NCBI RefSeq assembly: GCF_900113135.1
Contig: NZ_FOOH01000033.1
Span: 1 to 42,979 of the forward strand
Reading direction: 5' to 3'
From: Salegentibacter agarivorans
GTDB lineage: Bacteria; Bacteroidota; Bacteroidia; Flavobacteriales; Flavobacteriaceae
Length of the DNA stretch: 42,979 nt
The notes below the pieces were generated by a model that searched no databases, was not told the origin of the DNA, and worked only from the letters and a program-made list of their open reading frames with translations. The translations under genes and the position numbers were made by a program. Positions within the stretch are counted from its first letter, which is position 1. Each line of letters starts with the position of its first letter. Positions 26,118 through 35,467 of this stretch are shown piece by piece.

Positions 26118-27809
26118 TTATCTCACCAACTTCTTATACTTAATACGTTTCGGCATAATATCTCCACCCAAACGTTTTTTCTTGTTTTCTTCGTAATCAG
26201 AGAAGCTTCCTTCAAAGAAATAAACCTGAGAATCTCCTTCAAAAGCAAGGATATGTGTACAAATTCTATCCAGGAACCAACGGTCGTGGGAAATAACCAC
26301 GGCACAGCCGGCAAAATTCTCTAAACCTTCTTCCAGGGCACGGAGTGTATTCACATCTAAATCGTTGGTAGGCTCATCGAGTAGTAGAACGTTTCCTTCT
26401 TCTTTTAAGGTCATCGCCAAATGAAGTCGGTTTCTTTCTCCACCAGAAAGCATATTTACTTTCTTATTTTGTTCACTTCCGCTAAAGTTAAATCGGCTTA
26501 AATAGGCTCTTGAATTTACCTGGCGACCGCCCATCATAACCAACTCCTGCTCATCGCTAAAGTTCTGCCAAATGGTTTTTTCAGGATCTATATTAGAATG
26601 CGCCTGATCTACATAAGCGATCTTCGCGGTTTCACCAACCTCAAAACTTCCTTTATCAGGCTCTTCTTCGCCCATAATCATTTTAAAAATCGTGGTTTTA
26701 CCAGCACCGTTGGGTCCAATTACCCCAACAATTCCAGCCTGCGGAAGTTTAAAATTTAAATCTTCATAAAGCAATTTATCACCAAAAGCTTTACTCACTC
26801 CATTGGCTTCAATCACATTGGTTCCTAACCTTGGACCGTTAGGAATATAAATTTCCAGCTGCTCATCCATTTGCTTTTGATCCTGGCTCAACAACTTATC
26901 ATAATTATTTAAACGTGCTTTTTGCTTGGCCTGACGTCCTTTCGGATTCATTTTAGACCATTCCAATTCTCGTTCCAAAGTTTTTTGACGTTTGCTGGCT
27001 TGCTTTTGCTCTTGTGCCATACGTTTAGACTTCTGGTCTAACCAGGAAGAATAGTTTCCTTTCCACGGGATACCTTCTCCCCGGTCCAGTTCTAGAATCC
27101 AACCTGCAACATTATCAAGGAAATAACGGTCGTGCGTTACAGCGATAACGGTCCCTTTATACTGGGCCAAATGATGCTCTAACCAATGTACAGATTCAGC
27201 ATCTAAATGGTTAGTTGGCTCATCCAGGAGTAAAATATCCGGCTCCTGAAGTAAAAGTCTACAAAGCGCCACACGTCTTCTTTCTCCTCCTGAAAGCACC
27301 GAAATCTTTTTATCGGCTTCAGGGGTTCTTAAAGCGTCCATTGCAATTTCCAGTTTGGTATCCAATTCCCAGGCGTTTGAAGAATCAATTTTATCCTGAA
27401 GCGCAGCCTGCTTATCCATAAGCTTCTGCATCTTATCGGCATCTTCATAAACCTCGGGCAATCCAAACTGGTCATTAATTTTATTGTACTCATCAAGAAT
27501 GGCCACCGTTTCGGCAACTCCTTCTTTTACCACCTCCAGTACGGTTTTATCTTCATCTACTTTTGGTTCCTGTTCAAGGTAACCAACGGAATAGCCAGGA
27601 GAGAAAACCACATCGCCCTGGTAATTTTTATCTTCGCCGGCAATAATTCTAAGTAAAGTAGATTTACCAGAACCATTTAAACCAAGAATCCCAATTTTTG
27701 CACCGTAGAAAAAACTAAGGTATATATTTTTCAAAACCGGGGTATTCGCATTTTTATAAGTCTTGGTTACCCCAGACATTGAAAAGATCACTTTTTTATC
27801 GTCTGCCAT
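26118..27809 (-). CDS. ettA: EttA, energy-dependent translational throttle ABC-F ATPase
   Basis: The 563-residue ribosome-associated protein has two ABC domains: Walker A GLNGSGKST and GPNGAGKTT, signatures LSGGERRRVALCR and LSGGERNRLHLAM, and Walker B DILLLDEPTNHLD and NVLLLDEPTNDLD. The linker between them (ASKRQKTLERELEWSKM, NPKGRQAKQKARLNNYD) is the P-site tRNA-interaction region of EttA. It regulates the first steps of translation according to ATP/ADP ratio. The length is that of the family. Confidence 0.95.
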   Translation of the reverse strand: MADDKKVIFSMSGVTKTYKNANTPVLKNIYLSFFYGAKIGILGLNGSGKSTLLRIIAGEDKNYQGDVVFSPGYSVGYLEQEPKVDEDKTVLEVVKEGVAETVAILDEYNKINDQFGLPEVYEDADKMQKLMDKQAALQDKIDSSNAWELDTKLEIAMDALRTPEADKKISVLSGGERRRVALCRLLLQEPDILLLDEPTNHLDAESVHWLEHHLAQYKGTVIAVTHDRYFLDNVAGWILELDRGEGIPWKGNYSSWLDQKSKRMAQEQKQASKRQKTLERELEWSKMNPKGRQAKQKARLNNYDKLLSQDQKQMDEQLEIYIPNGPRLGTNVIEANGVSKAFGDKLLYEDLNFKLPQAGIVGVIGPNGAGKTTIFKMIMGEEEPDKGSFEVGETAKIAYVDQAHSNIDPEKTIWQNFSDEQELVMMGGRQVNSRAYLSRFNFSGSEQNKKVNMLSGGERNRLHLAMTLKEEGNVLLLDEPTNDLDVNTLRALEEGLENFAGCAVVISHDRWFLDRICTHILAFEGDSQVYFFEGSFSDYEENKKKRLGGDIMPKRIKYKKLVR

Positions 27810-27874
27810 AATGAATTTTTTAAGCTATTTTAAGATTTGCAAATATCTGAAATTAAAGTCAGAATTCGGTTTGA

Positions 27875-28348
27875 TTATTTATAAAGGCCGAGTAAGCGCA
27901 AGATGATTAACATTTGCCCGGTGTGATAGGCCGTATGCTCTATAACCAGCATAATTTCCCGCAATAAGCTATGATTGTCAGAGTTTTTAACCGGAAGATT
28001 TAAATCAATGTCAGTATCTAAAATAAAATTTTTAAAACGCTCCCTATCTTCAAAATAATCTTTCTTTAATTTTTTCCAGTCTTCTTCGGTATCGGGAGTT
28101 GATTCTTTCGGCCAGTAATCATCGGGCCATTCTGAGCTTTTATAATTTTCAGAAATAGAATATTCCAAAATATCCTTTTGCGCGAAAACAATATGGTAGA
28201 AAAGTTCGTAAAAGGAATACGGTAAATTTTGAGGCTTTTCCCCTAATTTTTCAAACGAAATTTTATCGATCAAATCTTCCAAAGCCATAAAAGCTTCACC
28301 TCCTTGTAAATGTTTAATTAATTGTTCTTTGTTTACGGAACCTGACAT
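27875..28348 (-). CDS. DinB-family protein
   Basis: The 157-residue protein has the DinB/YfiT four-helix bundle. Metal-site histidines are seen in SFYELFYHIVFAQKDIL and HTAYHTGQMLIILRLLG (HxxxH). Members are metal-dependent, often thiol-related enzymes of mostly unknown substrate. A small membrane protein gene lies nine bases upstream, so the two are co-transcribed. Confidence 0.88.
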   Translation of the reverse strand: MSGSVNKEQLIKHLQGGEAFMALEDLIDKISFEKLGEKPQNLPYSFYELFYHIVFAQKDILEYSISENYKSSEWPDDYWPKESTPDTEEDWKKLKKDYFEDRERFKNFILDTDIDLNLPVKNSDNHSLLREIMLVIEHTAYHTGQMLIILRLLGLYK

Positions 28349-28357
28349 ATTATCGAC

Positions 28358-28537
28358 TTAAATTCTACCTTTTAATGCATTAAACGCCCAGGAAATGGCA
28401 AAAAATCCAATCCCCGTGACCGAGAAACCAATTGCGTAATCTCGATATTTAAGCACACCCAATAAAATAATAGCGGCACCAATAATGAACAAAGCAAAAG
28501 ATGCCCAGGCGAAAATGGTATTTTTATTCATTCCCAT
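28358..28537 (-). CDS. Small two-helix membrane protein
   Basis: This is a 59-residue protein, starting MGMNKNTIFAWASFALF. It has two transmembrane segments (WASFALFIIGAAIILLGVL and AIGFSVTGIGFFAISWAFN) and a basic end (LKGRI). Similar small proteins are conserved in flavobacteria (I recall a family named after a Gramella forsetii locus), with no known function. A start six codons upstream (28555) is possible. Confidence 0.7.
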   Translation of the reverse strand: MGMNKNTIFAWASFALFIIGAAIILLGVLKYRDYAIGFSVTGIGFFAISWAFNALKGRI

Positions 28538-28714
28538 ATTAAAGATTTTATACAAATATCGGCTATTTTACATTCCCAAACCATAAGTAGAATTCACGCT
28601 ATTTTGTATTTTAGCCAAAAGACGGCTGTAAATTTAAAATTTACTGAAATTTTGATATTATTTCTACCTATTTAGAAGATTTTTCTAATTTCAGGAATTA
28701 AAAAATCATAATAT

Positions 28715-30358
28715 ATGAATATGAAATTCAATAAAAATGAAGACCATAATAAACTTTTGGTTTCTTCATTAAATCATAAACTTAAACGCGTAAAGCTTGG
28801 TGGTGGTGAAAAGCGCATAGAAAAACATCACGCCAAAGGAAAAATGACCGCCCGGGAGCGAATCGATTTTTTACTGGACGATAAATCCAATTCAATAGAA
28901 ATTGGTGCTTTTGCCGGGGAAGGAATGTACGAAGAACACGGTGGTTGCCCTTCTGGTGGTGTGGTGGTGAAAATGGGCTATGTCTCCGGGAAACAATGTA
29001 TTGTAGTTGCTAATGATGCCACTGTAAAAGCCGGCGCCTGGTTTCCTATTACGGGAAAGAAGAACCTTCGCGCGCAGGAAATAGCCATTGAAAACCGACT
29101 TCCAATTATTTACCTGGTAGATAGTGCCGGGGTATATTTACCTATGCAGGATGAAATTTTTCCTGACAAGGAACACTTCGGAAGAATTTTTAGAAATAAC
29201 GCTGTGATGAGCAGTATGGGAATCACCCAAATTGCAGCGGTGATGGGCAGTTGTGTGGCAGGTGGTGCTTACCTTCCAATTATGAGTGATGAAGCACTTA
29301 TCGTAGAAAAGACCGGAAGTATTTTCCTTGCCGGAAGCTACCTTGTAAAAGCCGCCATTGGAGAATCTGTAGATAACGAAACCTTGGGCGGTGCTACTAC
29401 ACATAGCGAAATTAGTGGAGTGACCGATTATAAAGCGAAAGACGATAAAGACGCGCTTACCCGCATAAAGAATATTATGGATAAAATGGGCGATTTTGAT
29501 AAAGCCGGATTTAGTCATAAAAAAGCTGTAAAACCAAAGGAAAATCAGGAAGATATTTACGGAATTCTTCCTAAAAAACGCAGCGACCAATACGATGTTC
29601 GGGAAATTATTTCCCGTTTGGTAGATGGTTCAGAATTTGAAGAATATAAAGAAGGTTATGGCCAAACCATTATTACCGGCTACGCCAGGATTGATGGTTG
29701 GGCCGTGGGAATTGTTGCTAATCAGCGTAAAATTGTAAAAACTACGGCGTCGAAAACGAAACCTACGGAAATGCAGTTTGGTGGAGTGATTTATTCAGAT
29801 TCTGCCGATAAAGCGACGCGATTTATAGCAAATTGCAACCAGAAAAAAATCCCGCTTGTTTTTCTTCAAGATGTTACCGGATTTATGGTTGGTAGCAAAA
29901 GCGAACACGGCGGCATCATTAAAGACGGAGCTAAAATGGTAAGCGCGGTAAGTAATTCGGTAGTTCCAAAATTCACCATAATTATGGGGAATTCTTATGG
30001 GGCAGGAAATTATGCCATGTGTGGAAAAGCATACGACCCAAGACTAATCGCAGCCTGGCCAAGTGCAGAACTTGCAGTAATGGGAGGAACCCAGGCCGCT
30101 AAGGTTTTAGCGCAAATTGAAACCGCCGCTATGGAGAAAAAAGGCGAAAAAGTTGACGAAGAAAAAGAAAAAGAGGTTTTTGAAGCCATTAAATCCCGCT
30201 ACGACGAACAAACTTCACCTTACTATGCTGCGGCGAGATTATGGACAGACGCAGTGATAGATCCTTTAGATACCAGGAAATGGATTTCTATGGGAATTGA
30301 AGCCGCCAACCACGCGCCTATTGAAAAAGACTTTAATGTAGGAGTAATTCAAACATGA
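28715..30358 (+). CDS. Acyl-CoA carboxylase carboxyltransferase (beta) subunit, methylcrotonyl-CoA-like
   Basis: The 547-residue protein has the two crotonase-fold halves of biotin-dependent carboxyltransferases: KMTARERIDFLLD, GGCPSGGVVVKMGYVSG, MGSCVAGGAYLPIMSDE, then VFLQDVTGFMVG, GNSYGAGNYAMCGKAY and an AAARLWTDAVIDP ending. The wording is closest to methylcrotonoyl-CoA carboxylase beta (leucine degradation). The biotin-carrying alpha subunit is not in the window. Its stop overlaps the next start (ATGA). Confidence 0.88.
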   Translation: MNMKFNKNEDHNKLLVSSLNHKLKRVKLGGGEKRIEKHHAKGKMTARERIDFLLDDKSNSIEIGAFAGEGMYEEHGGCPSGGVVVKMGYVSGKQCIVVANDATVKAGAWFPITGKKNLRAQEIAIENRLPIIYLVDSAGVYLPMQDEIFPDKEHFGRIFRNNAVMSSMGITQIAAVMGSCVAGGAYLPIMSDEALIVEKTGSIFLAGSYLVKAAIGESVDNETLGGATTHSEISGVTDYKAKDDKDALTRIKNIMDKMGDFDKAGFSHKKAVKPKENQEDIYGILPKKRSDQYDVREIISRLVDGSEFEEYKEGYGQTIITGYARIDGWAVGIVANQRKIVKTTASKTKPTEMQFGGVIYSDSADKATRFIANCNQKKIPLVFLQDVTGFMVGSKSEHGGIIKDGAKMVSAVSNSVVPKFTIIMGNSYGAGNYAMCGKAYDPRLIAAWPSAELAVMGGTQAAKVLAQIETAAMEKKGEKVDEEKEKEVFEAIKSRYDEQTSPYYAAARLWTDAVIDPLDTRKWISMGIEAANHAPIEKDFNVGVIQT

Positions 30359-31242
30359 AAAAAACATTAAAACAAAGTGTAGGTCTGCTATTCTTTTTTA
30401 TAATAACTGTATCGTATTCTCAGGATACAATTGTTAGGAATTACATCCCAATTTCAAACTATAAGGAAGCTGGGAATAAAATAACTAAAAAAGATAGTAC
30501 CAATTTCCGTTTTTACAATAGGGATACCCTAGTACAGGTTTCAGCAGATTATAAATCGACCATAGATAAGAATAAAGTGAAGGTGCCCTATGAACCAAAA
30601 GACAGTATGTTTTTGGAGCTTTATAAGAATGTGGTTTACAATACAGACAGTTTTTCAGAAAAAAAGCTGTTTATGCGTTATTGGAAAGATTCTGTAAAAG
30701 TGTATTTTGAGCCAAGCGTCCCACCTGTACACGCCAATAAACTGATGCAATTTGCTAATAACATCTCAAACGATATCGACTCCTTAAATATAAAAAGAGT
30801 TGATAACGCAGATGACTCAAATTATAGAGTTTATTACCTGAATTCTGAACACAATAAAGATTTTGAGCCTAGAATTTTAGGGAAAAGCGGATATTATGCT
30901 CACTGGAATGGTAGAAATCAGATTTACAAAACAGATTTAAAACTTAATACCAGTCTGATTCAGAAGGATTCGTATAAAATGGAATTATTAAAATTTCATT
31001 TTTTTCGTTCCCTAGGCTATTTTCAGAGTTCAAAAAAATTAGCTTGCAAAAGCTATCTTTCAGCCTGTAGAAAACCCAGGGAGTTAACCAGTATTGATCT
31101 GGACTTACTGAAATATCATTATTCCTACGGAGTTTGTAAAGGTGTAGATCTTGAAGAATTCGAAAAACTTCACGCTGATTTTCGAGAACTCAAGAAAAAA
31201 CATAAAAATATTGTATTAGAGGTTGTTCATACCAACTATTAA
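30355..31242 (+). CDS. Secreted protein resembling DUF2927 putative peptidases
   Basis: The 295-residue protein has a Sec signal (SVGLLFFFIITVSYSQ). The C-terminal part, KFHFFRSLGYFQSSKK followed by RELTSIDLDLLKYHYSYGV, resembles DUF2927 proteins, where a helix with a metal-peptidase-like motif is followed by LTxxDrxLLxxLY. The catalytic HExxH is not present, so it may be inactive. The start overlaps the carboxylase stop by four bases, but a shared function is not obvious. The family call is tentative. Confidence 0.45.
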   Translation: MKKTLKQSVGLLFFFIITVSYSQDTIVRNYIPISNYKEAGNKITKKDSTNFRFYNRDTLVQVSADYKSTIDKNKVKVPYEPKDSMFLELYKNVVYNTDSFSEKKLFMRYWKDSVKVYFEPSVPPVHANKLMQFANNISNDIDSLNIKRVDNADDSNYRVYYLNSEHNKDFEPRILGKSGYYAHWNGRNQIYKTDLKLNTSLIQKDSYKMELLKFHFFRSLGYFQSSKKLACKSYLSACRKPRELTSIDLDLLKYHYSYGVCKGVDLEEFEKLHADFRELKKKHKNIVLEVVHTNY

Positions 31243-31255
31243 TTTTAAAATAGAT

Positions 31256-32893
31256 ATGAAAAAATTAATTTTTATTCTTGCCGTTTCACTTGCAGCAATC
31301 AACATTTCCTTCGCCCAGGTATTAAGCGACAAGCAAGGGGATTATACCGAAGCCGATTCACTTAGAGGCTCATTAAGACCCGAGCGCGCCTTTGATGTTC
31401 AGAAGTATCATTTAAAGCTTAAAGTGGAACCCGAAAAGCAATTTATTTCAGGCTCCAATACTATTAGTTTTATTGCTGAAGATAATCTTTCTACCATTCA
31501 GATAGACCTTTTTGAAGATATGAAAGTGGATTCTATTCTTCAGAATAGGAAAACTTTAACTTACGAAAGAAAACACAATGCGGTTTTTATCGAGTTGGAA
31601 GAAACGGTAAAAGCCAATGAAAAAGGAGAAATTCAATTTTATTATTCCGGAAAACCCATTGTAGCAAAAAATGCACCCTGGGATGGCGGTTTTGTTTGGG
31701 ATAAAGATGATAATGGAGATCCGTGGATTGGTGTTGCGGTTCAGGGAACCGGTGCCAGCCTTTGGTATCCAAATAAAGACCACCAAAGCGATGAGCCGGA
31801 AGAAGTTCAGTTAGATATCGCAGTTCCAAACGGATTGATGAACGTTTCTAACGGGCAATTTTTAGGAGAAAAAGATTTAGGAAACGGTTATACCGAGTGG
31901 AGCTGGAAAACCGTGAATCCTATCAATAATTACAACGTAATGATCAATATCGCGAATTATGAGCATTTCTCTGACTCGTATGGCGATCTAGATCTCGATT
32001 ATTACGTTTTGCCTTACAACCTGGAGAAAGCTAAAGAGCAATTCAAGGAAGTTAAACCAATGATGGATTGCTTTTATGAAAAATTCGGGGAATATCCTTT
32101 TGTGGAAGATGGATTCAAACTAATTGAAACTCCTTACCTGGGGATGGAACACCAAAGTGCCGTAGCCTATGGAAACGAGTATAAAATGGGCTACCTGGGT
32201 AATGACCTGTCCGGCACAGGAATTGGCCTGAAGTGGGATTATATTATTATTCATGAATCTGGTCACGAATGGTATGGTAACAGTATTACCGCGAAAGATA
32301 TTGCGGATATGTGGATTCACGAAGGCTTTACTTCCTATTCGGAAGCTGTTTATGTAGAGTGCCGCTGGGGCAAGGAAGAAGCCCTGGAATATCTTAAAGG
32401 AACTCGCCGAGGCCTTGGTAATAATGCAACAATTATTGGGGATTATGGTGTGAATAGCGAAGGCTCTGGAGATATGTATTTTAAAGGCGCCAATTTATTG
32501 AATACCATTCGTAGCATTTATGATAACGATGAATTATGGTGGAAAACATTAAAAGATTACACCGAAACTTATAAACACCAGATCATCGATACCGAAACTA
32601 CTGAAAATTTCTTTGATGAAGCTACCGGGGTAGACCTAGAACCTATTTTTGATCAATATCTAAGACATACTGATTTACCGAAATTACAATTCAGAAAAAA
32701 AGAAGGTAAAACCCAGGCAAGATGGATAGCTGATGTTGAGCATTTTAAAATGCCGGTAGATATTTTGGTTGATGGAAAGGAAATTAGAATTTATCCTACA
32801 AACGAGTGGCAGAATTTAAAACAGAATATTGCGCTGGATAAAATAAAGGTAAACGACCTGGAATTTTATATAACTTCTGCTTATATAAAATAG
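31256..32893 (+). CDS. Secreted M1-family metallopeptidase
   Basis: This is a 545-residue exported aminopeptidase, starting MKKLIFILAVSLAAINISFA (signal peptide). The catalytic zinc site is HESGHEWYG with the third ligand 18 residues later in WIHEGFTSYSE. The substrate-recognition motif reads GMEH where GxMEN or GMEN is usual. A downstream Tyr (DMYFKGANLLNTIR) fits the family. A longer reading from 31223 overlaps the previous gene and would place charged residues before the signal, so it is rejected. Confidence 0.9.
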   Translation: MKKLIFILAVSLAAINISFAQVLSDKQGDYTEADSLRGSLRPERAFDVQKYHLKLKVEPEKQFISGSNTISFIAEDNLSTIQIDLFEDMKVDSILQNRKTLTYERKHNAVFIELEETVKANEKGEIQFYYSGKPIVAKNAPWDGGFVWDKDDNGDPWIGVAVQGTGASLWYPNKDHQSDEPEEVQLDIAVPNGLMNVSNGQFLGEKDLGNGYTEWSWKTVNPINNYNVMINIANYEHFSDSYGDLDLDYYVLPYNLEKAKEQFKEVKPMMDCFYEKFGEYPFVEDGFKLIETPYLGMEHQSAVAYGNEYKMGYLGNDLSGTGIGLKWDYIIIHESGHEWYGNSITAKDIADMWIHEGFTSYSEAVYVECRWGKEEALEYLKGTRRGLGNNATIIGDYGVNSEGSGDMYFKGANLLNTIRSIYDNDELWWKTLKDYTETYKHQIIDTETTENFFDEATGVDLEPIFDQYLRHTDLPKLQFRKKEGKTQARWIADVEHFKMPVDILVDGKEIRIYPTNEWQNLKQNIALDKIKVNDLEFYITSAYIK

Positions 32894-32916
32894 ATAAGAA
32901 AATTTGTTTATTCAAC

Positions 32917-32951
32917 AACCTGCAGATTATTTAATTCTGCAGGTTTTTTTA
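32917..32951 (+). terminator. Intrinsic terminator after the M1 peptidase gene
   Basis: The stem AACCTGCAGA/TCTGCAGGTT with a 9-base loop is followed by TTTTTATA. Confidence 0.9.
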
Positions 32952-32982
32952 TATACCTAACTCTTTCTTATTGATCAAAAAA

Positions 32983-34302
32983 TCACTCTGATGAAATAAG
33001 TATTAATTCCTCCTGTCTTCCGTTTAAATAACTGAAGCCTCCTTCACCCCAAAACCCTGCTTCCTCTAACATTATTCTAATTTCCTGGTTCCATTCTCTC
33101 AAAAATACGCTGGTATTGAGTTCTATTGCGTAAACTGTATTTTCATTTAGAAGATATTCCCCACTCCCGGGCACGCCGTCCTGTGAATCCCACATTCCAA
33201 TAGTTGTGCCGGCAGAATGCCCATATAATCCCAGCGGATGGGTGTAAATCATAGGTTTCAAGCCTTCTTCCCTCGCCTGGTCTAAACTTTCTGAAAGTAT
33301 CTGATTTCCAGATTTTCCTGTTTCGAAATTTTCGGTTAAAATATCCTGAACCTGGTTTCCTTTCTTAAAAGCTTGCTGAAGAAACTCTGGAGCTTCAGTT
33401 TCTCCTGGTTTTAAAACGTACGCCATTTGCTGGCAATCGGTATTCAACCTTAAATAAGTGATCCCAAAGTCACAGTGAAGCAAATCTCCATCATAGATTA
33501 TCTTTCCTTCTTTATTAGATGAGAATGCCGAAATATGGTCTTCCAACGCTTCTTCATCCCTTTGAATAGACACAGTGGGATGAAACCAGGTTTCCAGTCC
33601 AAGATCGGTTACTTTTTGTCTCATCCACCAAACCACATCTTCAGTGGTAGTTTCTCCCGGAATAATCACTTCTTCGCTAAAAGCTTCCCTGATAATATTT
33701 TTAGTAATTTCAACCAACTGGGGATAAATCTCCATTTCCATCTGGGACCTGGTTTCAATCCAACCTACTGCTAAGTCTTCTCCAGACACAAGACGGTTTT
33801 TATATTTCAATGGTAGGTAATCCATAAATTCGTCAGAATCTGTTTTTACCAGTCCATCGGCCAAACCATAATTTTTTGAAGAATTCAGTGCAATTTTTTG
33901 TGGATCTCGTTTTTCTATAATATCAATTAACGCTTTCCATTGTTCAGGTTTCTTTTCAGGATCCCAGGCTGCTTCTATACTTTCTCCAACTTCATACCTG
34001 GCTACCGCAAGGCTTTCTAAAGTATCAGTTTCTTTATTTCTGCTAAAAACGAGAATAGTGCGTCTTCTTGCATTTAACCAGGTAGCTGGTAACATGGTGC
34101 GTAATACAGGATCTTCGTTATATTCACGGGAAATTATAATCCACATATCTACTGCTGCCTTATCCATTAAATCGGGGAGAAGATTTTTAAACTTATCGTT
34201 TAAAATTTCATTTATAACAGTAGCTCTTTCACGCTCAGGAAGAATTTGAGCCGAAGTATTTAAAACACACAACAGCGCAATAACCAATAATAATTTATAC
34301 AT
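32983..34302 (-). CDS. Secreted M24-family metallopeptidase (Xaa-Pro aminopeptidase-like)
   Basis: The 439-residue protein has a signal peptide (LLLVIALLCVLNTSAQ). The C-terminal pita-bread domain has metal ligands in LLHCDFGITYLRLNTDCQQM (two Asp), HPLGLYGHSAG (His), VYAIELNTSV (Glu) and a final Glu in EIRIMLEE. It cleaves N-terminal residues before proline in related enzymes. It lies six bases downstream of menE and is probably read through from the menaquinone operon without a functional link. Confidence 0.86.
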   Translation of the reverse strand: MYKLLLVIALLCVLNTSAQILPERERATVINEILNDKFKNLLPDLMDKAAVDMWIIISREYNEDPVLRTMLPATWLNARRRTILVFSRNKETDTLESLAVARYEVGESIEAAWDPEKKPEQWKALIDIIEKRDPQKIALNSSKNYGLADGLVKTDSDEFMDYLPLKYKNRLVSGEDLAVGWIETRSQMEMEIYPQLVEITKNIIREAFSEEVIIPGETTTEDVVWWMRQKVTDLGLETWFHPTVSIQRDEEALEDHISAFSSNKEGKIIYDGDLLHCDFGITYLRLNTDCQQMAYVLKPGETEAPEFLQQAFKKGNQVQDILTENFETGKSGNQILSESLDQAREEGLKPMIYTHPLGLYGHSAGTTIGMWDSQDGVPGSGEYLLNENTVYAIELNTSVFLREWNQEIRIMLEEAGFWGEGGFSYLNGRQEELILISSE

Positions 34303-34308
34303 ATGGAA

Positions 34309-35406
34309 CTAATTCACCTTGCTTTTAAAGGTATTTTCTCTATGAATTTTACCCGTATGGGTTTCTTCAAATTTTTCTATAAAATAGATTTTTTTAGGCC
34401 GCTCGTATTTTTCCAGACTTTTTAATTCATTAATCTCTCTTTCTAGTTTTTGCAGAAAATCTTCTGAAAATTCATTTTCAACAAAAAGCACCAGTTTTTC
34501 CCCTAAGGAATCATCTGGCATTGCCGTTACAAATAAGCGCTGATCTATAATTTTGGAAAGCTTCTTTTCAATTTGTTCTGGATGAAGTTTTATTCCGCCA
34601 GAATTGATCACGTTATCTATTCTCCCTTTCCAAATAAATTTCTTGTAGGTAAGAATCTCCACCACATCATTAGTGGTAATTATTTCATCTGAAAGTTTAG
34701 GAGCCTTAATCACTAAACAACCTCTATCATCTTGCGAAATATTAATATTCGGCAAAACTTTAAAAGGACGGGATTTTTTCCTGTTTTTTGATGGATTTAG
34801 CCTTTTTGCGGCAATATGGGTAACGGTTTCCGTCATTCCATAAGTTTCATAAACCTTGGTGCTAACTTCTTTTACCATTTTTTGAAGCCTGGGCGAAACC
34901 GCACCACCGCCAACAATAAGTTTCTTTATAAGATGCAGACGCCCAACCGAATTATCTAATTGAAACGGCGTCATTGCACAAAAATCATAACGTTTAAAAA
35001 CCTGGTCTAAAGGATTTGAGGAAGGTGGCACCATATCTAATTGCCAGCCCAAAACCATTGCCCGAACCAGCATCATTTTCCCGGCAATATAGGTAGCGGG
35101 CAAACATAGTAAAGCAGTAGTTTTCTCAGGAAGATCAAAGAAACGGGAAGTTGCAATGGCAGAGTTGATCATCTGCTCTTTTTTGATCCTTATAATTTTT
35201 GGTTTCCCGGTAGAGCCAGAAGTTTTTACCTCAACATATTTTGAAGGCTTGATCCAGTCTAAAAGGAAACTTCCTATTTTCTCTTCAAATGCCTCTCCTT
35301 CTTTTATAAAGCTATAGGCCACTAAATGCAGTTCGGCATTGGAATAATGTCGTTTATTCAGCCTGAAATCGGGATGAGTTTCCGGTACTTTGTATTTATC
35401 TGCCAT
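34309..35406 (-). CDS. menE: MenE-like o-succinylbenzoate-CoA ligase
   Basis: The 365-residue AMP-forming ligase has the P-loop TSGSTGKPK, the YGMTETVTH adenylate motif, the WKGRIDNVINSGGIKLHPE hinge and the C-terminal lysine in EETHTGKIHRE. It is about 100 residues shorter than E. coli MenE, as is usual in flavobacteria, with a compact N-terminal part. The pathway assignment follows from menC and menA in the same gene run. The ATG at 35406 is preferred to a TTG at 35418. Confidence 0.85.
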   Translation of the reverse strand: MADKYKVPETHPDFRLNKRHYSNAELHLVAYSFIKEGEAFEEKIGSFLLDWIKPSKYVEVKTSGSTGKPKIIRIKKEQMINSAIATSRFFDLPEKTTALLCLPATYIAGKMMLVRAMVLGWQLDMVPPSSNPLDQVFKRYDFCAMTPFQLDNSVGRLHLIKKLIVGGGAVSPRLQKMVKEVSTKVYETYGMTETVTHIAAKRLNPSKNRKKSRPFKVLPNINISQDDRGCLVIKAPKLSDEIITTNDVVEILTYKKFIWKGRIDNVINSGGIKLHPEQIEKKLSKIIDQRLFVTAMPDDSLGEKLVLFVENEFSEDFLQKLEREINELKSLEKYERPKKIYFIEKFEETHTGKIHRENTFKSKVN

Positions 35407-35467
35407 ATTTAAAACCAAATATGTTACATTTCTACATATTGAAAGTTAGCAAATTGTAATGATAAAT

